A program made the translations under genes and the position numbers. From assembly GCA_050789255.1 (NCBI GenBank), contig JBOZRQ010000009.1, positions 1 through 64,000 on the forward strand: a stretch of DNA of 64,000 bases. Reading direction: 5' to 3'. Below the pieces are notes generated by a model. The model had not been told where the DNA came from, did not search any database, and worked only from the letters and a program-made list of their open reading frames with translations. The stretch is from JBOZRQ01 sp050789255. GTDB taxonomy: Bacteria; Bacillota; Sulfobacillia; Symbiobacteriales; Symbiobacteriaceae. The first letter of the stretch is position 1, and every line of letters begins with the position of its first letter. Positions 1 to 8,290 of the stretch are shown here, piece by piece.

Positions 1-948
1 CCGTCCACCTTCGGCGACATGGGCACCCTCGACACCCACACGACCACGGTCGACTGGGGCGACGGCACGGGCGCCCAGCCCGCCACGGTCACGGAGAGCC
101 CGTTCGGCCCGCCCGGCTCCACGGACGGCGCCAACGGCTCGGCGGCAGCCAGCCACGTCTACGCCGACAACGGCACCTACACGGTGACGGTGACGGTGAC
201 TGATGACGACGGCGCCGCCACTTCGGACACCTTCACGGTGACGGTCAACAACGTCGCCCCGACGGTGAACGCCGGCCCCGACCAGACGATCTACTCCAGC
301 CAGCGCCTGACCGTGAACGCCAGCTTCACCGATCCGAGCCCGGTGGATACCCACACGGCTACGATCGACTGGGGCGACGGCACCTCGGCTGAGAGCGTGA
401 CGGTGGTCCAGGGCAGCGGCTCCGGCACCCTGACCGCCTCGCACCGGTACCTGGTGCCCCAGACCTACACGGTCACCGTCTGCGTCACCGACGACGACGG
501 CGGCAGGAGTTGCGATCAACTCGTTCTCGTGGTGAAGCGCCTCCCGGTGGCGATCAACCTCAAGCCGGGCGAGAGCAACAACTCGGTGAACGTCAACTCC
601 AACCCGTCGGTCGCAGTCCTGACCACCCGTGCCGGCCAGTACGGCCTGCCCGAGGCCTTCGACGCCACCACCATCGACGTAGCCACCGTCCGATTCGGGC
701 CCGCCAACGTGCTCGACGCAGGCGGCGGCGGCACGGAGAAGCAGGGCAAGCCCGTCATCCGTGACGCCCAGGAGCCCGACGACAAGACCAAGGACGGCGA
801 CCTCGACATGGTCCTCCAGTTTGAGTCCCGCGAGAGCGGTCTCACCGAGAGCACCACCTCGGTCTGCGTCCAGGGCGTGACCAAGGACGGCATCTACTTC
901 ACCGGCTGCGACTCGGTCCGAATCGTCCCCGAGCCCGGGAAGAAGTAG
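1..948 (+). CDS. PKD-repeat surface protein, 3' end (partial)
   Basis: The frame is open from base 1, so this is the C-terminal 315 residues of a longer protein. Two PKD-type beta-sandwich repeats are visible, each with the DWGDGT motif and a later YTVTV strand; the first ends in the linker NNVAPTVNAGPDQTI. A different C-terminal module follows, starting AINLKPGESNNSVNVNS and containing FDATTIDVATVRFG and CDSVRIV. I recognise that pattern from the ends of other secreted PKD proteins, but its function is unknown. No LPXTG motif, SLH repeat or C-terminal membrane anchor is present in this portion. A role in extracellular adhesion or binding is inferred from PKD content only. The ATG at base 19 is internal and is not a credible start. 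Confidence 0.85.
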   Translation, partial: PSTFGDMGTLDTHTTTVDWGDGTGAQPATVTESPFGPPGSTDGANGSAAASHVYADNGTYTVTVTVTDDDGAATSDTFTVTVNNVAPTVNAGPDQTIYSSQRLTVNASFTDPSPVDTHTATIDWGDGTSAESVTVVQGSGSGTLTASHRYLVPQTYTVTVCVTDDDGGRSCDQLVLVVKRLPVAINLKPGESNNSVNVNSNPSVAVLTTRAGQYGLPEAFDATTIDVATVRFGPANVLDAGGGGTEKQGKPVIRDAQEPDDKTKDGDLDMVLQFESRESGLTESTTSVCVQGVTKDGIYFTGCDSVRIVPEPGKK

Positions 949-962
949 CAGGCCAAACGAAA

Positions 963-991
963 CGAGCGCACGGCTTTCGGCCGTGCGCTCG
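963..991 (+). terminator. Hairpin downstream of the PKD gene
   Basis: A 12-bp perfect stem (CGAGCGCACGGC with its complement) closes a short TTTCG loop, 15 bases after the PKD stop codon. No run of T follows, so it may be a weak terminator or a 3' stabiliser. Confidence 0.55.
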
Positions 992-1016
992 GTCATGTTG
1001 GAAGGGGCATTTTACA

Positions 1017-1170
1017 GCCGCGGATGCGCGGAGTACGCTGATTTTAAGGCAATCGCGGATGACCACGGGACTCGGTCCTGGTCAAATATATATTTATTTA
1101 TTTGGCCAGGTAAGTTCACGTGGTCATCCGCGTTATGATCGGAAATCTGCGTCATCCGCGCATCCGCGGC
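1017..1170. repeat. Imperfect palindromic dispersed repeat, copy 1
   Basis: This 154-base intergenic element folds back on itself in nested arms. The outer arms at 1017-1031 and 1156-1170 are perfect 15-bp complements. The inner arms at 1054-1067 and 1119-1132 are perfect 14-bp complements. A core of CCTGG (1077-1081) and CCAGG (1106-1110) encloses an A/T-only stretch rich in ATATAT. The arms are built from repeats of the type ATCCGCG/CGCGGAT. A related element with the same architecture lies at 58189-58327. It contains no credible coding sequence. Confidence 0.75.
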
Positions 1171-1193
1171 CAATAAATGCCTTGTCCCGACCC

Positions 1194-1577
1194 CTACGCA
1201 GAGCGTTCTCGAACGATGCGCTGGAATTTCACCTGAGACTGCCCGAAGTTGATCAGTAAGCCAACCTGTAGTTTGCTGGCAGCTAGGTAGGACACAACCA
1301 CCGCTTTATGGACGTCGGCCAAGTCGCTGATCGCCTTCAGCTCCACGACGACTTTCTCGGCGACAACTAAATCCAAGACATGATGCCCAACCTCGATGCC
1401 CTTGTAGCAAATGGGGACATGAAATTGGCGTACCCAAGGCAGTCCCCGCAAAGAAAGTTCATGAGCTAGAGCCTCTTCGTACACCGATTCCAAAAAGCCA
1501 GGTCCCAGAGCAGTGTGCACCTCAAACGCAGCCCCCAAAATCTCCTTCGTAATCTCCCCATGAAGAAGATCACCCAC
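1194..1577 (-). CDS. GxxExxY family protein
   Basis: This 127-residue protein has the family signature G27-F-L-E30-S-V-Y33 near the N-terminus. A later block, LDLVVAEKVVVELKAI, has the D...ExK spacing of PD-(D/E)xK nuclease-like folds. The length fits the family (about 120-130 residues). The biochemical role of GxxExxY proteins is not established; a nuclease-like fold is inferred from the motif. The GTG start at 1577 follows a GGGGGTGA Shine-Dalgarno sequence by 6 bases. It is a single gene that lies directly beside palindromic repeat copy 1, with only 23 bases between its stop and the repeat arm. The start codon lies inside an inverted repeat (see 1568-1617). Confidence 0.85.
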   Translation of the reverse strand: MGDLLHGEITKEILGAAFEVHTALGPGFLESVYEEALAHELSLRGLPWVRQFHVPICYKGIEVGHHVLDLVVAEKVVVELKAISDLADVHKAVVVSYLAASKLQVGLLINFGQSQVKFQRIVRERSA

Positions 1578-1617
1578 CGTCCGTCACCCCCAATAGGGAA
1601 ACGTCGAGTGGGTGATC
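1568..1617 (-). promoter_or_regulatory. Inverted repeat covering the start codon of the GxxExxY gene
   Basis: GATCACCCAC at 1568-1577 is a perfect complement of GTGGGTGATC at 1608-1617. In the minus-strand transcript the right arm is the 5' leader and the left arm is the GTG start plus the next codons, with the Shine-Dalgarno sequence in the loop. It could sequester the start codon, or it could be the 3' hairpin of the VOC gene upstream; no T run supports a terminator. Confidence 0.4.
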
Positions 1618-1654
1618 AATGTTCGTAGGCTCCGCGGCTGTTTCCGAGGAGCGC

Positions 1655-2059
1655 TTACCCCTTGTCCAGCGACAACTGCCAGGAGACGCCGAACTGGTCG
1701 TTGACCCAGGCGAACTTGGGGCTAAAGGGGTACTCCCCCAGGGGCATCAGCACGGCGCCGCCCTCGGAGAGCTTGGCGAAGGCCCGGTCGAGCTCGGCCT
1801 CGGTCTTGCATGTGACGAAGAACGAGACGGAGGGGGTAAAGTCGAAGGCGTGCTTGATGAAACTATCAATGCACATGAAGCGCTGCCCGTTGAGCGAGAA
1901 GGTGGCCAGAACGACGCTTCCCTCCGGGCCGGCCTCATTGGGTCCATACCGCGCAATGTTGATGATCTCCGAGTTGTTGAAGACAGACATGTAGTAGTTC
2001 ATCGCCTCCTCGGCCCGGCCGGTGAACATGAGGAAGGGCGTGATCTGTGTATTTGACAT
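1655..2059 (-). CDS. VOC family protein (PhnB/glyoxalase-like)
   Basis: This protein of about 134 residues has a vicinal-oxygen-chelate fold of the PhnB-like type. It begins MSNTQITPFLMFTGRAEEAMNYY, runs through NSEIINIARYG and ends with FGVSWQL, the usual order of the beta-alpha-beta-beta-beta repeats. Members bind small molecules, and many are uncharacterised or annotated as 3-demethylubiquinone methyltransferase-like, so no substrate is proposed. The ATG at 2059 is chosen over the longer frame because GGGAGAG lies just upstream of it. It is transcribed alone, 60 bases downstream of the acetyltransferase gene on the same strand, so the two could be co-transcribed. Confidence 0.8.
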   Translation of the reverse strand: MSNTQITPFLMFTGRAEEAMNYYMSVFNNSEIINIARYGPNEAGPEGSVVLATFSLNGQRFMCIDSFIKHAFDFTPSVSFFVTCKTEAELDRAFAKLSEGGAVLMPLGEYPFSPKFAWVNDQFGVSWQLSLDKG

Positions 2060-2119
2060 GGTAATCTCTCCCGTCAATTCTGATAAGACGAGCATACCAC
2101 AGGAGAGGCCGCTTCGCAT

Positions 2120-3067
2120 CTAACCCTGCAACGCCTTGTTGAAGTCCACCCAGGCCGGCTGCTTCACGAAGCCCAGGCGGGCGTTCACGGCCAGCATGCG
2201 CTGGTTGTTTGACTCATTCCAGGTCAGGAGCGACTTGAAGCCCTGCTCCCTGGCGTCCGCCATCGACTTCACCTTCAGGGCGTAGGCGAGGCCGGTGCCC
2301 CGGTGCCGACGCTTCACCCCGGTCAGGCCCACGTGGAGCATGCCCTCCTCCTCGGTGGTGGTCGTCATCGAGGTGACGCCGACGTACTCGCCGTCCTTCA
2401 CCGCCACGAGGAAGTTCCACAGATCCGGGTTCTGCGCGTGGTGCTTGACCCAGTGCTCGAAGGGAATCGGGCTGATGGGCTCGGGCGCCGGCACGTCGGC
2501 CCGGAGCTCCATCATCAGGGCGTGCAGCTTCTCCAGGTGCCCGAGATTGGCGGCCAACTCGGTATGGTAGCGCAGGTCATAGCCCAGGCTGGCGACCTTG
2601 TCTAGCGTGGGGGCGTAGGTGGTCGGGTCGAAATCGGCCAGGAGCAGCTTCTGCTCCCAGGTGCGCATCGCCTCCGTAAACCCACGGCGCTCAGCGAAGG
2701 CCACACCATCGGTGTGGTCCTCCCGGATGCTGGTGTTTAGCGCGATCGGATTGAAGCGCCGAATCGCCTGCGTGATCACATCATACAGGGCGCCGCCGAT
2801 GCCCAGGCGACGGTGCTCGGGATGCACGAAGATCTCCAGCTTGAACTTCTGGGGGTGGTAGCGACCGGCAAGCTGGAAGTACCAGCCGGTGGCGACCACC
2901 TGCCGGTCGACCTCGGCCACCCAGCGGTGGTGCTTGCAGTGAGCCGGAAAGGACTCGGCCTCCTGCTGCAGATCCTCCGGGGAGATATAAAAGCCAAAGA
3001 CGGCCGTGTTGAGGTCGCTGACGGCCGGGTAATCAACGGCAGTTGCGGGACGAATAAGGAAGGACAC
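2120..3067 (-). CDS. Tandem GNAT-domain N-acetyltransferase
   Basis: This 315-residue protein has two consecutive GNAT folds. The first (about 1-140) contains the acetyl-CoA loop region EHRRLGIGGALYDVI and a following GFTEAMRTWEQKL segment. The second (about 150-315) has KRRHRGTGLAYALKVK and ends NARLGFVKQPAWVDF. GNAT proteins transfer acetyl groups from acetyl-CoA to amines; the substrate is unknown. A double domain is common in uncharacterised Firmicutes and actinobacterial members, where often only one half is catalytic. The start is a GTG preceded by AGGAGC. The glyQS leader lies upstream on the opposite strand. Confidence 0.82.
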   Translation of the reverse strand: MSFLIRPATAVDYPAVSDLNTAVFGFYISPEDLQQEAESFPAHCKHHRWVAEVDRQVVATGWYFQLAGRYHPQKFKLEIFVHPEHRRLGIGGALYDVITQAIRRFNPIALNTSIREDHTDGVAFAERRGFTEAMRTWEQKLLLADFDPTTYAPTLDKVASLGYDLRYHTELAANLGHLEKLHALMMELRADVPAPEPISPIPFEHWVKHHAQNPDLWNFLVAVKDGEYVGVTSMTTTTEEEGMLHVGLTGVKRRHRGTGLAYALKVKSMADAREQGFKSLLTWNESNNQRMLAVNARLGFVKQPAWVDFNKALQG

Positions 3068-3169
3068 AATAATCGCTCCTATAAATCAAATTACACCTGA
3101 TCATACCAGAGAGGATGGCCCAGCGGAATCCCAACTGACTGGGAGGCTCCTTGACATTCCCCCAGCGCT

Positions 3170-3416
3170 CTGGTAGGATTGCGACCAAGAGCGAGGAACG
3201 GGAAGAGTACCGGCAACGCACCCCCTTCAGAGAGCCCTGCATTCGGTGCGAGCAGGGTGGGGCCAACGGTCGGGAAGGGCGCCCGGGAGCTTGAACTGCA
3301 TACACGAGGTGGGCGCCGTCCTCACGGGGGTTGCGCCAATCAGGGTGGAACCGCGGGAGTATATGGCTCTCGTCCCTGGCCAACCAACATTGGCCGGGAC
3401 GGGAGCCTTTCATTTT
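3170..3416 (+). promoter_or_regulatory. Glycine T-box leader with terminator
   Basis: The leader of glyQS contains the T-box antiterminator signature AGGGTGGAACCGCG at 3342-3355. A strong GC-rich hairpin at 3365-3407 (left arm GGCTCTCGTCCC, right arm GGGACGGGAGCC) follows and ends in TTTCATTTT. Upstream, the GGAACGGGAAGAGTAC and CAGAGAGCC elements fit stem I and stem III. By family knowledge, uncharged tRNA-Gly binds the specifier loop and its acceptor end pairs with the T-box, preventing termination. I did not assign the specifier codon with certainty. The 5' boundary is approximate. Confidence 0.85.
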
Positions 3417-3454
3417 GCCCCGTCGCTGGCCGGAAGAAAGGGTGTGACCGATTC

Positions 3455-4384
<930 letters not shown>

Positions 4385-4386
4385 TC

Positions 4387-6486
4387 ATGGAACAACGTGA
4401 TCTGCTGCTTGAGATCGGCACGGAAGAGATTCCGGCGCGCTTCTGCCAGCCCGCCCTCGACCAGCTGGCCGCCAACGCCAAGAAGGCGCTGGATGAGGCC
4501 CGCCTTGACCATGACCGCATCGACGTCTTTGGCACCCCCCGCCGCCTGGTGCTGGTGGTTCGCAGCCTGGCCCTGACCCAGCGCGACGTGGAGGTCGTGC
4601 AGAAGGGCCCAGCCAAGAAGGTCGCCTTCGACGCCGAGGGAAAGCCCACCGTACCGGCCGTCAAGTTCGCCCAGAGCCAGGGCCTGGCCGTGGAAGAGCT
4701 GGAGGTCCGCACCGACGAGAAGGGCGGCGAGTACCTCTGGGCCCGGCGGCTCCAGAAGGGCGAGAGCGTGGTCACCGTGCTGCCGCCCCTGCTGGCCCGC
4801 CTCGTGCTCTCGCTGGACTGGCCCAAGTCGATGCGCTGGGCCGACCGCAACATCCGCTACGCCCGCCCGATCAAGTGGATTCTCTCCCTGCTGGGCGACC
4901 GGAAGGTCCCCTTCGATGTGGACGGCATCCAGACGGGCAAGACCACCATGGGCCACCGGGTGCTGGGGCCCAAGGAGCCGATCCCGGTCGACAACGTCAA
5001 CGACTACTTCCCCAAGGTCGGCCACGGCTACGTGATGGTCGACCAGCAGGTCCGCAAGCAGATCATCTGGCAGCAGGTGACCGCCGAGGCCGCTCGGGTT
5101 GGCGGCCATGTCCGCCAGGATGAGGACCTGCTCGAAGAGGTGAACTGGCTCGTCGAGCAGCCCACCGCCTTCACCGGCTCCTTCGATCCCGCCTTCCTGG
5201 ATGTCCCCCCGCAGGTGCTGGTCACCACCATGAAGGAGAACCAGCGCTACTTCCCGGTCTACAAGAGCGCCGACTCCGAGGAACTGCTGCCCTACTTCAT
5301 CGCCGTGCGCAACGGCGAACTGGAGCACATCGACGTGGTCCGCAAGGGCAACGAGAAGGTGCTGGCAGCCCGCCTCTCCGACGCCCGCTTCTTCTGGGAT
5401 GAGGACCGCAAGCATAGCCTCGACTTCTACAACGAGAAGCTGAAGAACGTGGTCTTCCAGGAGAAGCTGGGCACCCAGTTCGAGCGGGTGCAGCGCCTGG
5501 CCACGCTCGCCGGGAAGATCGCCACCGAGCTGGGCCTGCCCCACGATGAGCAGGGCAAGGCGATCGCCGCCGCCCAGCTCTGCAAGGCAGACCTGGCCAC
5601 CAAGATGGTCTTCGAGTTCCCCGAGGTGCAGGGCTACATGGGCAAGCACTACCTCCTGCGGGAGGGCGGCGACCCCGCCGTGGCCGAGGCGATCTTCGAG
5701 CACTACCTGCCCCGCGGCGCCGGCGACCTGCTGCCCCGGACCGGACCCGGTATCGCCGTCGCCCTGGCCGACAAGCTGGACACCCTGGCGGGCTACTTCT
5801 CGATCGGCATGATCCCCACCGGCTCGCAGGACCCCTTCGCCCTGCGCCGTGCCGCCCAGGGCGCCGTCCAGAACGTGGTCGAGAACGGCCTGAAGGTCGA
5901 CCTCGCCGCACTGGCCAGTCACGCCCTCGATGGCTACAACCTCACCAGCGAGGTTGCCCAGAAGGCATTCGCCGACCTCCTCGAGTTCTTCCGGGCCCGC
6001 CTGAAGGTGCTCATGGAGGCCCGCAACATCCGCTACGACGCGATCGAGGCGGTGCTGGCCGCCGGCTTCCGTGAGCCCTACGACGCCATGCTCCGGGCCG
6101 AGGCCCTGAACAAGATGCTCAGCGAGGCCGAGTTCGCCGCCGTGACCGGGGCCTTCAAGCGGGTCTCGAACCTGGCGGCCAAGGCCGACGAGGCCGGGGT
6201 GACCCAGGCGTCCGTCGACCCCGAACTCTTTACCGAGGCTGCAGAGCGGGACCTGTATGGCGCCTTCGTCGACCTGCGGCCCGACATGAAGCGGGCGCTG
6301 GAGGACGGCCAGTACGAGGAGTTCTATCGGATCGCCACCCGGCTGAAGGCGCCCGTAGACGCCTTCCTCGACAACGTCCGGGTGAACGCTGACGACGCCG
6401 CTGTGAAGTCGAACCGCTACAACCTGCTGATCGCCGTGGGCAGCCTGCTCTCGGCTCCCGCCGACCTGGCCCGTCTAGCAGGCTAA
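4387..6486 (+). CDS. glyS: Glycyl-tRNA synthetase beta subunit
   Basis: This is the beta chain of the heterotetrameric glycyl-tRNA synthetase, needed for tRNA recognition and, with GlyQ, for charging tRNA-Gly. It has 699 residues (family about 680-700). It starts MEQRDLLLEIGTEEIPARF, the standard N-terminus. It has the central HD-like region with KADLATKMVFEFPEVQGYMG and the C-terminal anticodon-binding-like segment ending FLDNVRVNADD...NRYNLL. It follows glyQ by 2 bases, so translational coupling is likely. A strong terminator follows. Confidence 0.97.
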   Translation: MEQRDLLLEIGTEEIPARFCQPALDQLAANAKKALDEARLDHDRIDVFGTPRRLVLVVRSLALTQRDVEVVQKGPAKKVAFDAEGKPTVPAVKFAQSQGLAVEELEVRTDEKGGEYLWARRLQKGESVVTVLPPLLARLVLSLDWPKSMRWADRNIRYARPIKWILSLLGDRKVPFDVDGIQTGKTTMGHRVLGPKEPIPVDNVNDYFPKVGHGYVMVDQQVRKQIIWQQVTAEAARVGGHVRQDEDLLEEVNWLVEQPTAFTGSFDPAFLDVPPQVLVTTMKENQRYFPVYKSADSEELLPYFIAVRNGELEHIDVVRKGNEKVLAARLSDARFFWDEDRKHSLDFYNEKLKNVVFQEKLGTQFERVQRLATLAGKIATELGLPHDEQGKAIAAAQLCKADLATKMVFEFPEVQGYMGKHYLLREGGDPAVAEAIFEHYLPRGAGDLLPRTGPGIAVALADKLDTLAGYFSIGMIPTGSQDPFALRRAAQGAVQNVVENGLKVDLAALASHALDGYNLTSEVAQKAFADLLEFFRARLKVLMEARNIRYDAIEAVLAAGFREPYDAMLRAEALNKMLSEAEFAAVTGAFKRVSNLAAKADEAGVTQASVDPELFTEAAERDLYGAFVDLRPDMKRALEDGQYEEFYRIATRLKAPVDAFLDNVRVNADDAAVKSNRYNLLIAVGSLLSAPADLARLAG

Positions 6487-6496
6487 ACAACAAACG

Positions 6497-6524
6497 AGGG
6501 GGCCCTCATCGGGGCCCCCTTTCT
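6497..6524 (+). terminator. Rho-independent terminator of glyQS
   Basis: A 9-bp stem, AGGGGGCCC with GGGCCCCCT, around a short TCATCG loop is followed by TTTCTT. It lies 10 bases after the glyS stop. Confidence 0.88.
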
Positions 6525-6546
6525 TGCAAGGGAGGAGGTAACCCAC

Positions 6547-7308
6547 ATGAACTTTGTCGAGCAGTTTAAAGACGCCACGATCGGCTTTCGGGGCTACACC
6601 AGGCTGGCCCGCACCCGGGGCAGCGGGTTTGGATACATGGCTTTGTTGCTGATGATCGTCCTGGCGGTCTCGGCGACCATCCAGACGGTGCAGACGAAGC
6701 GCCTGATGGTTGAGTTGGATCGGCAGCTTACCGCCGCCCCTGAGTTCGGGGTGAAGAACGGCGAGTTCTTCTTTAACGGGCCGATGCCTTACACGGTCGG
6801 TAGTGAGGTCAATCAACTGATCATCGACACCACGGGCAAGACCTCTCCCGAGGCGCTGGGCGGCAAGGCGCCCGGCAGCATGCTGCTCACCCGGGACACC
6901 CTCTACCAGGTCTCGGTCCGGGGCGACGTGACCCCGGTCCCACTGGGAATGCTGCAGGGCGAGGTGACCAAGGCGGACTTGCGCGCCTTGATGCAGCGGG
7001 CTCATATCATCGTGCCCTTCGCCTTCCTCTTCATCTACGTGTTTCAGTTGGGCGCCAAGGCCCTGGATGCGATCATCCTCGCGGGCCTCGCCGCGCTGAG
7101 CGCACGCTCGTGGCGGCGTGAGATCAGCTTTGACCTCGGCTACAAGCTGGGTCTGTACGCCCTGACCCTGCCCACGATCCTGCAATGGATCTTCCCGGGG
7201 TACTCCTCGTTCTCCGGCTCGGGGCTCGTCAGCTTCTGGGGACTCGCCGTGCTCTATCTCATGCTGGGGCTGCGGGCCTACCTGCGTGGCGAGGAGCCGG
7301 AGGCTTAG
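6547..7308 (+). CDS. DUF1189 family membrane protein
   Basis: This 253-residue integral membrane protein matches the DUF1189 pattern. A short cytoplasmic start (MNFVEQFKDATIGFRGYTRLA) is followed by a first membrane helix at about residues 28-48. An extracytoplasmic domain of about 110 residues contains GVKNGEFFFNGPMPY, and three or four membrane helices occupy the C-terminal half. The family is common in Firmicutes and has no assigned function. A strong Shine-Dalgarno sequence, GGAGGAGGT, sits before the ATG. It is separated from glyS by a terminator and appears to be monocistronic. Confidence 0.82.
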   Translation: MNFVEQFKDATIGFRGYTRLARTRGSGFGYMALLLMIVLAVSATIQTVQTKRLMVELDRQLTAAPEFGVKNGEFFFNGPMPYTVGSEVNQLIIDTTGKTSPEALGGKAPGSMLLTRDTLYQVSVRGDVTPVPLGMLQGEVTKADLRALMQRAHIIVPFAFLFIYVFQLGAKALDAIILAGLAALSARSWRREISFDLGYKLGLYALTLPTILQWIFPGYSSFSGSGLVSFWGLAVLYLMLGLRAYLRGEEPEA

Positions 7309-7468
7309 GCAACATCCTGCTCTCGAAATTCTCTATAGCGATTTGTCTGACGATAGATGTTTCATTGAACTTCGATTGAAAAGTCCGGGGACCGGAGCGC
7401 TTTGGAGCGGGCAGGATTGGGTATCAAGGTGACGTATTCTCCATTGCATGAAAGTTGGAGGGGGATCT

Positions 7469-8290
7469 ATGCCCGATAGGCCGGTCGTGTTTATCGTCTC
7501 GGATTCGGTGGGTGAAACGGCGGACCTGGTGGCCCGGGCGGCCATCTCCCAGTTCGGCGGACAGCCGGTGGAGAAGCGGCGCTACCCCATGGTCCAGGAC
7601 CTGCAGGACGTGCTCGACGTCATCAACAGCGCACGCCAACAGCCTACCCTGATCGTTTACACGATCATCGTCCCCCAGCTGCGCGAAGAGCTGCGCCGCC
7701 TGTGCGATATCTACGGCATCCCGTCGGTCGATATCATGGGACCGATGATGGACGGGCTGACCAAGGTCCTCGGCACGGCGCCCAAGCTGGAGCCGGGCCT
7801 GATTCACAAGCTCGACGAGGACTACTTCCAGCGGGTGGAGGCGGTGGAGTTCGCCGTCAAGTACGACGACGGCAAAGACCCGCGCGGCTTCCTGAAGGCC
7901 GATGTGATCCTGCTGGGCGTCAGCCGCTCCTCCAAGACCCCGGTCTCCATGTACCTGGCCCACCGGCGCATCAAGGTGGCGAACCTGCCCCTGGTGCCGG
8001 AGGTCAGCCTGCCCAAGGAGCTCTTCATGGTGCCGCCGGAGAAGGTGGTGGGCCTCTGGGTCAGCCCGGAGAAGCTCCACTCCATCCGTGAGGAGCGCAT
8101 GAAGACCATCGGCCTGCGGTCCGATGCGAATTACTCCAACCTGGACCGCATCCTGATGGAGCTCCAGTACGCCGAGGACGTTTTCCGCAAGGTCGGCTGC
8201 GCTACCATCGACGTGACCAATAAGGCGATCGAGGAGACTGCCGTGCGGGTGCTGGAAATTGTGAACAGGGGGTCGAAGTTCGGTGACTAA
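7469..8290 (+). CDS. Pyruvate phosphate dikinase regulatory protein (kinase/pyrophosphorylase, DUF299)
   Basis: This bifunctional regulator inactivates PPDK by ADP-dependent phosphorylation of an active-site threonine and reactivates it by phosphate-dependent dephosphorylation. The 273-residue protein starts MPDRPVVFIVSDSVGETA, the usual N-terminus. It carries the nucleotide-binding loop GVSRSSKTPVSMYLA in the C-terminal half and RSDANYSNLDRILMEL near the end. The ATG at 7469 is preferred over the ATG at 7448 because GGAGGGGG lies 4 bases before it. The stop overlaps the GTG of ppdK by 8 bases. Family members may instead act on PEP synthase, but the linked ppdK makes PPDK the likely target. 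Confidence 0.93.
   Translation: MPDRPVVFIVSDSVGETADLVARAAISQFGGQPVEKRRYPMVQDLQDVLDVINSARQQPTLIVYTIIVPQLREELRRLCDIYGIPSVDIMGPMMDGLTKVLGTAPKLEPGLIHKLDEDYFQRVEAVEFAVKYDDGKDPRGFLKADVILLGVSRSSKTPVSMYLAHRRIKVANLPLVPEVSLPKELFMVPPEKVVGLWVSPEKLHSIREERMKTIGLRSDANYSNLDRILMELQYAEDVFRKVGCATIDVTNKAIEETAVRVLEIVNRGSKFGD

Noticed and set aside
1059..1259. Small plus-strand frame across palindromic repeat copy 1
   Set aside because: It has no ribosome-binding site, covers the fold-back arms and the A/T core, and runs into the end of the GxxExxY gene on the other strand.
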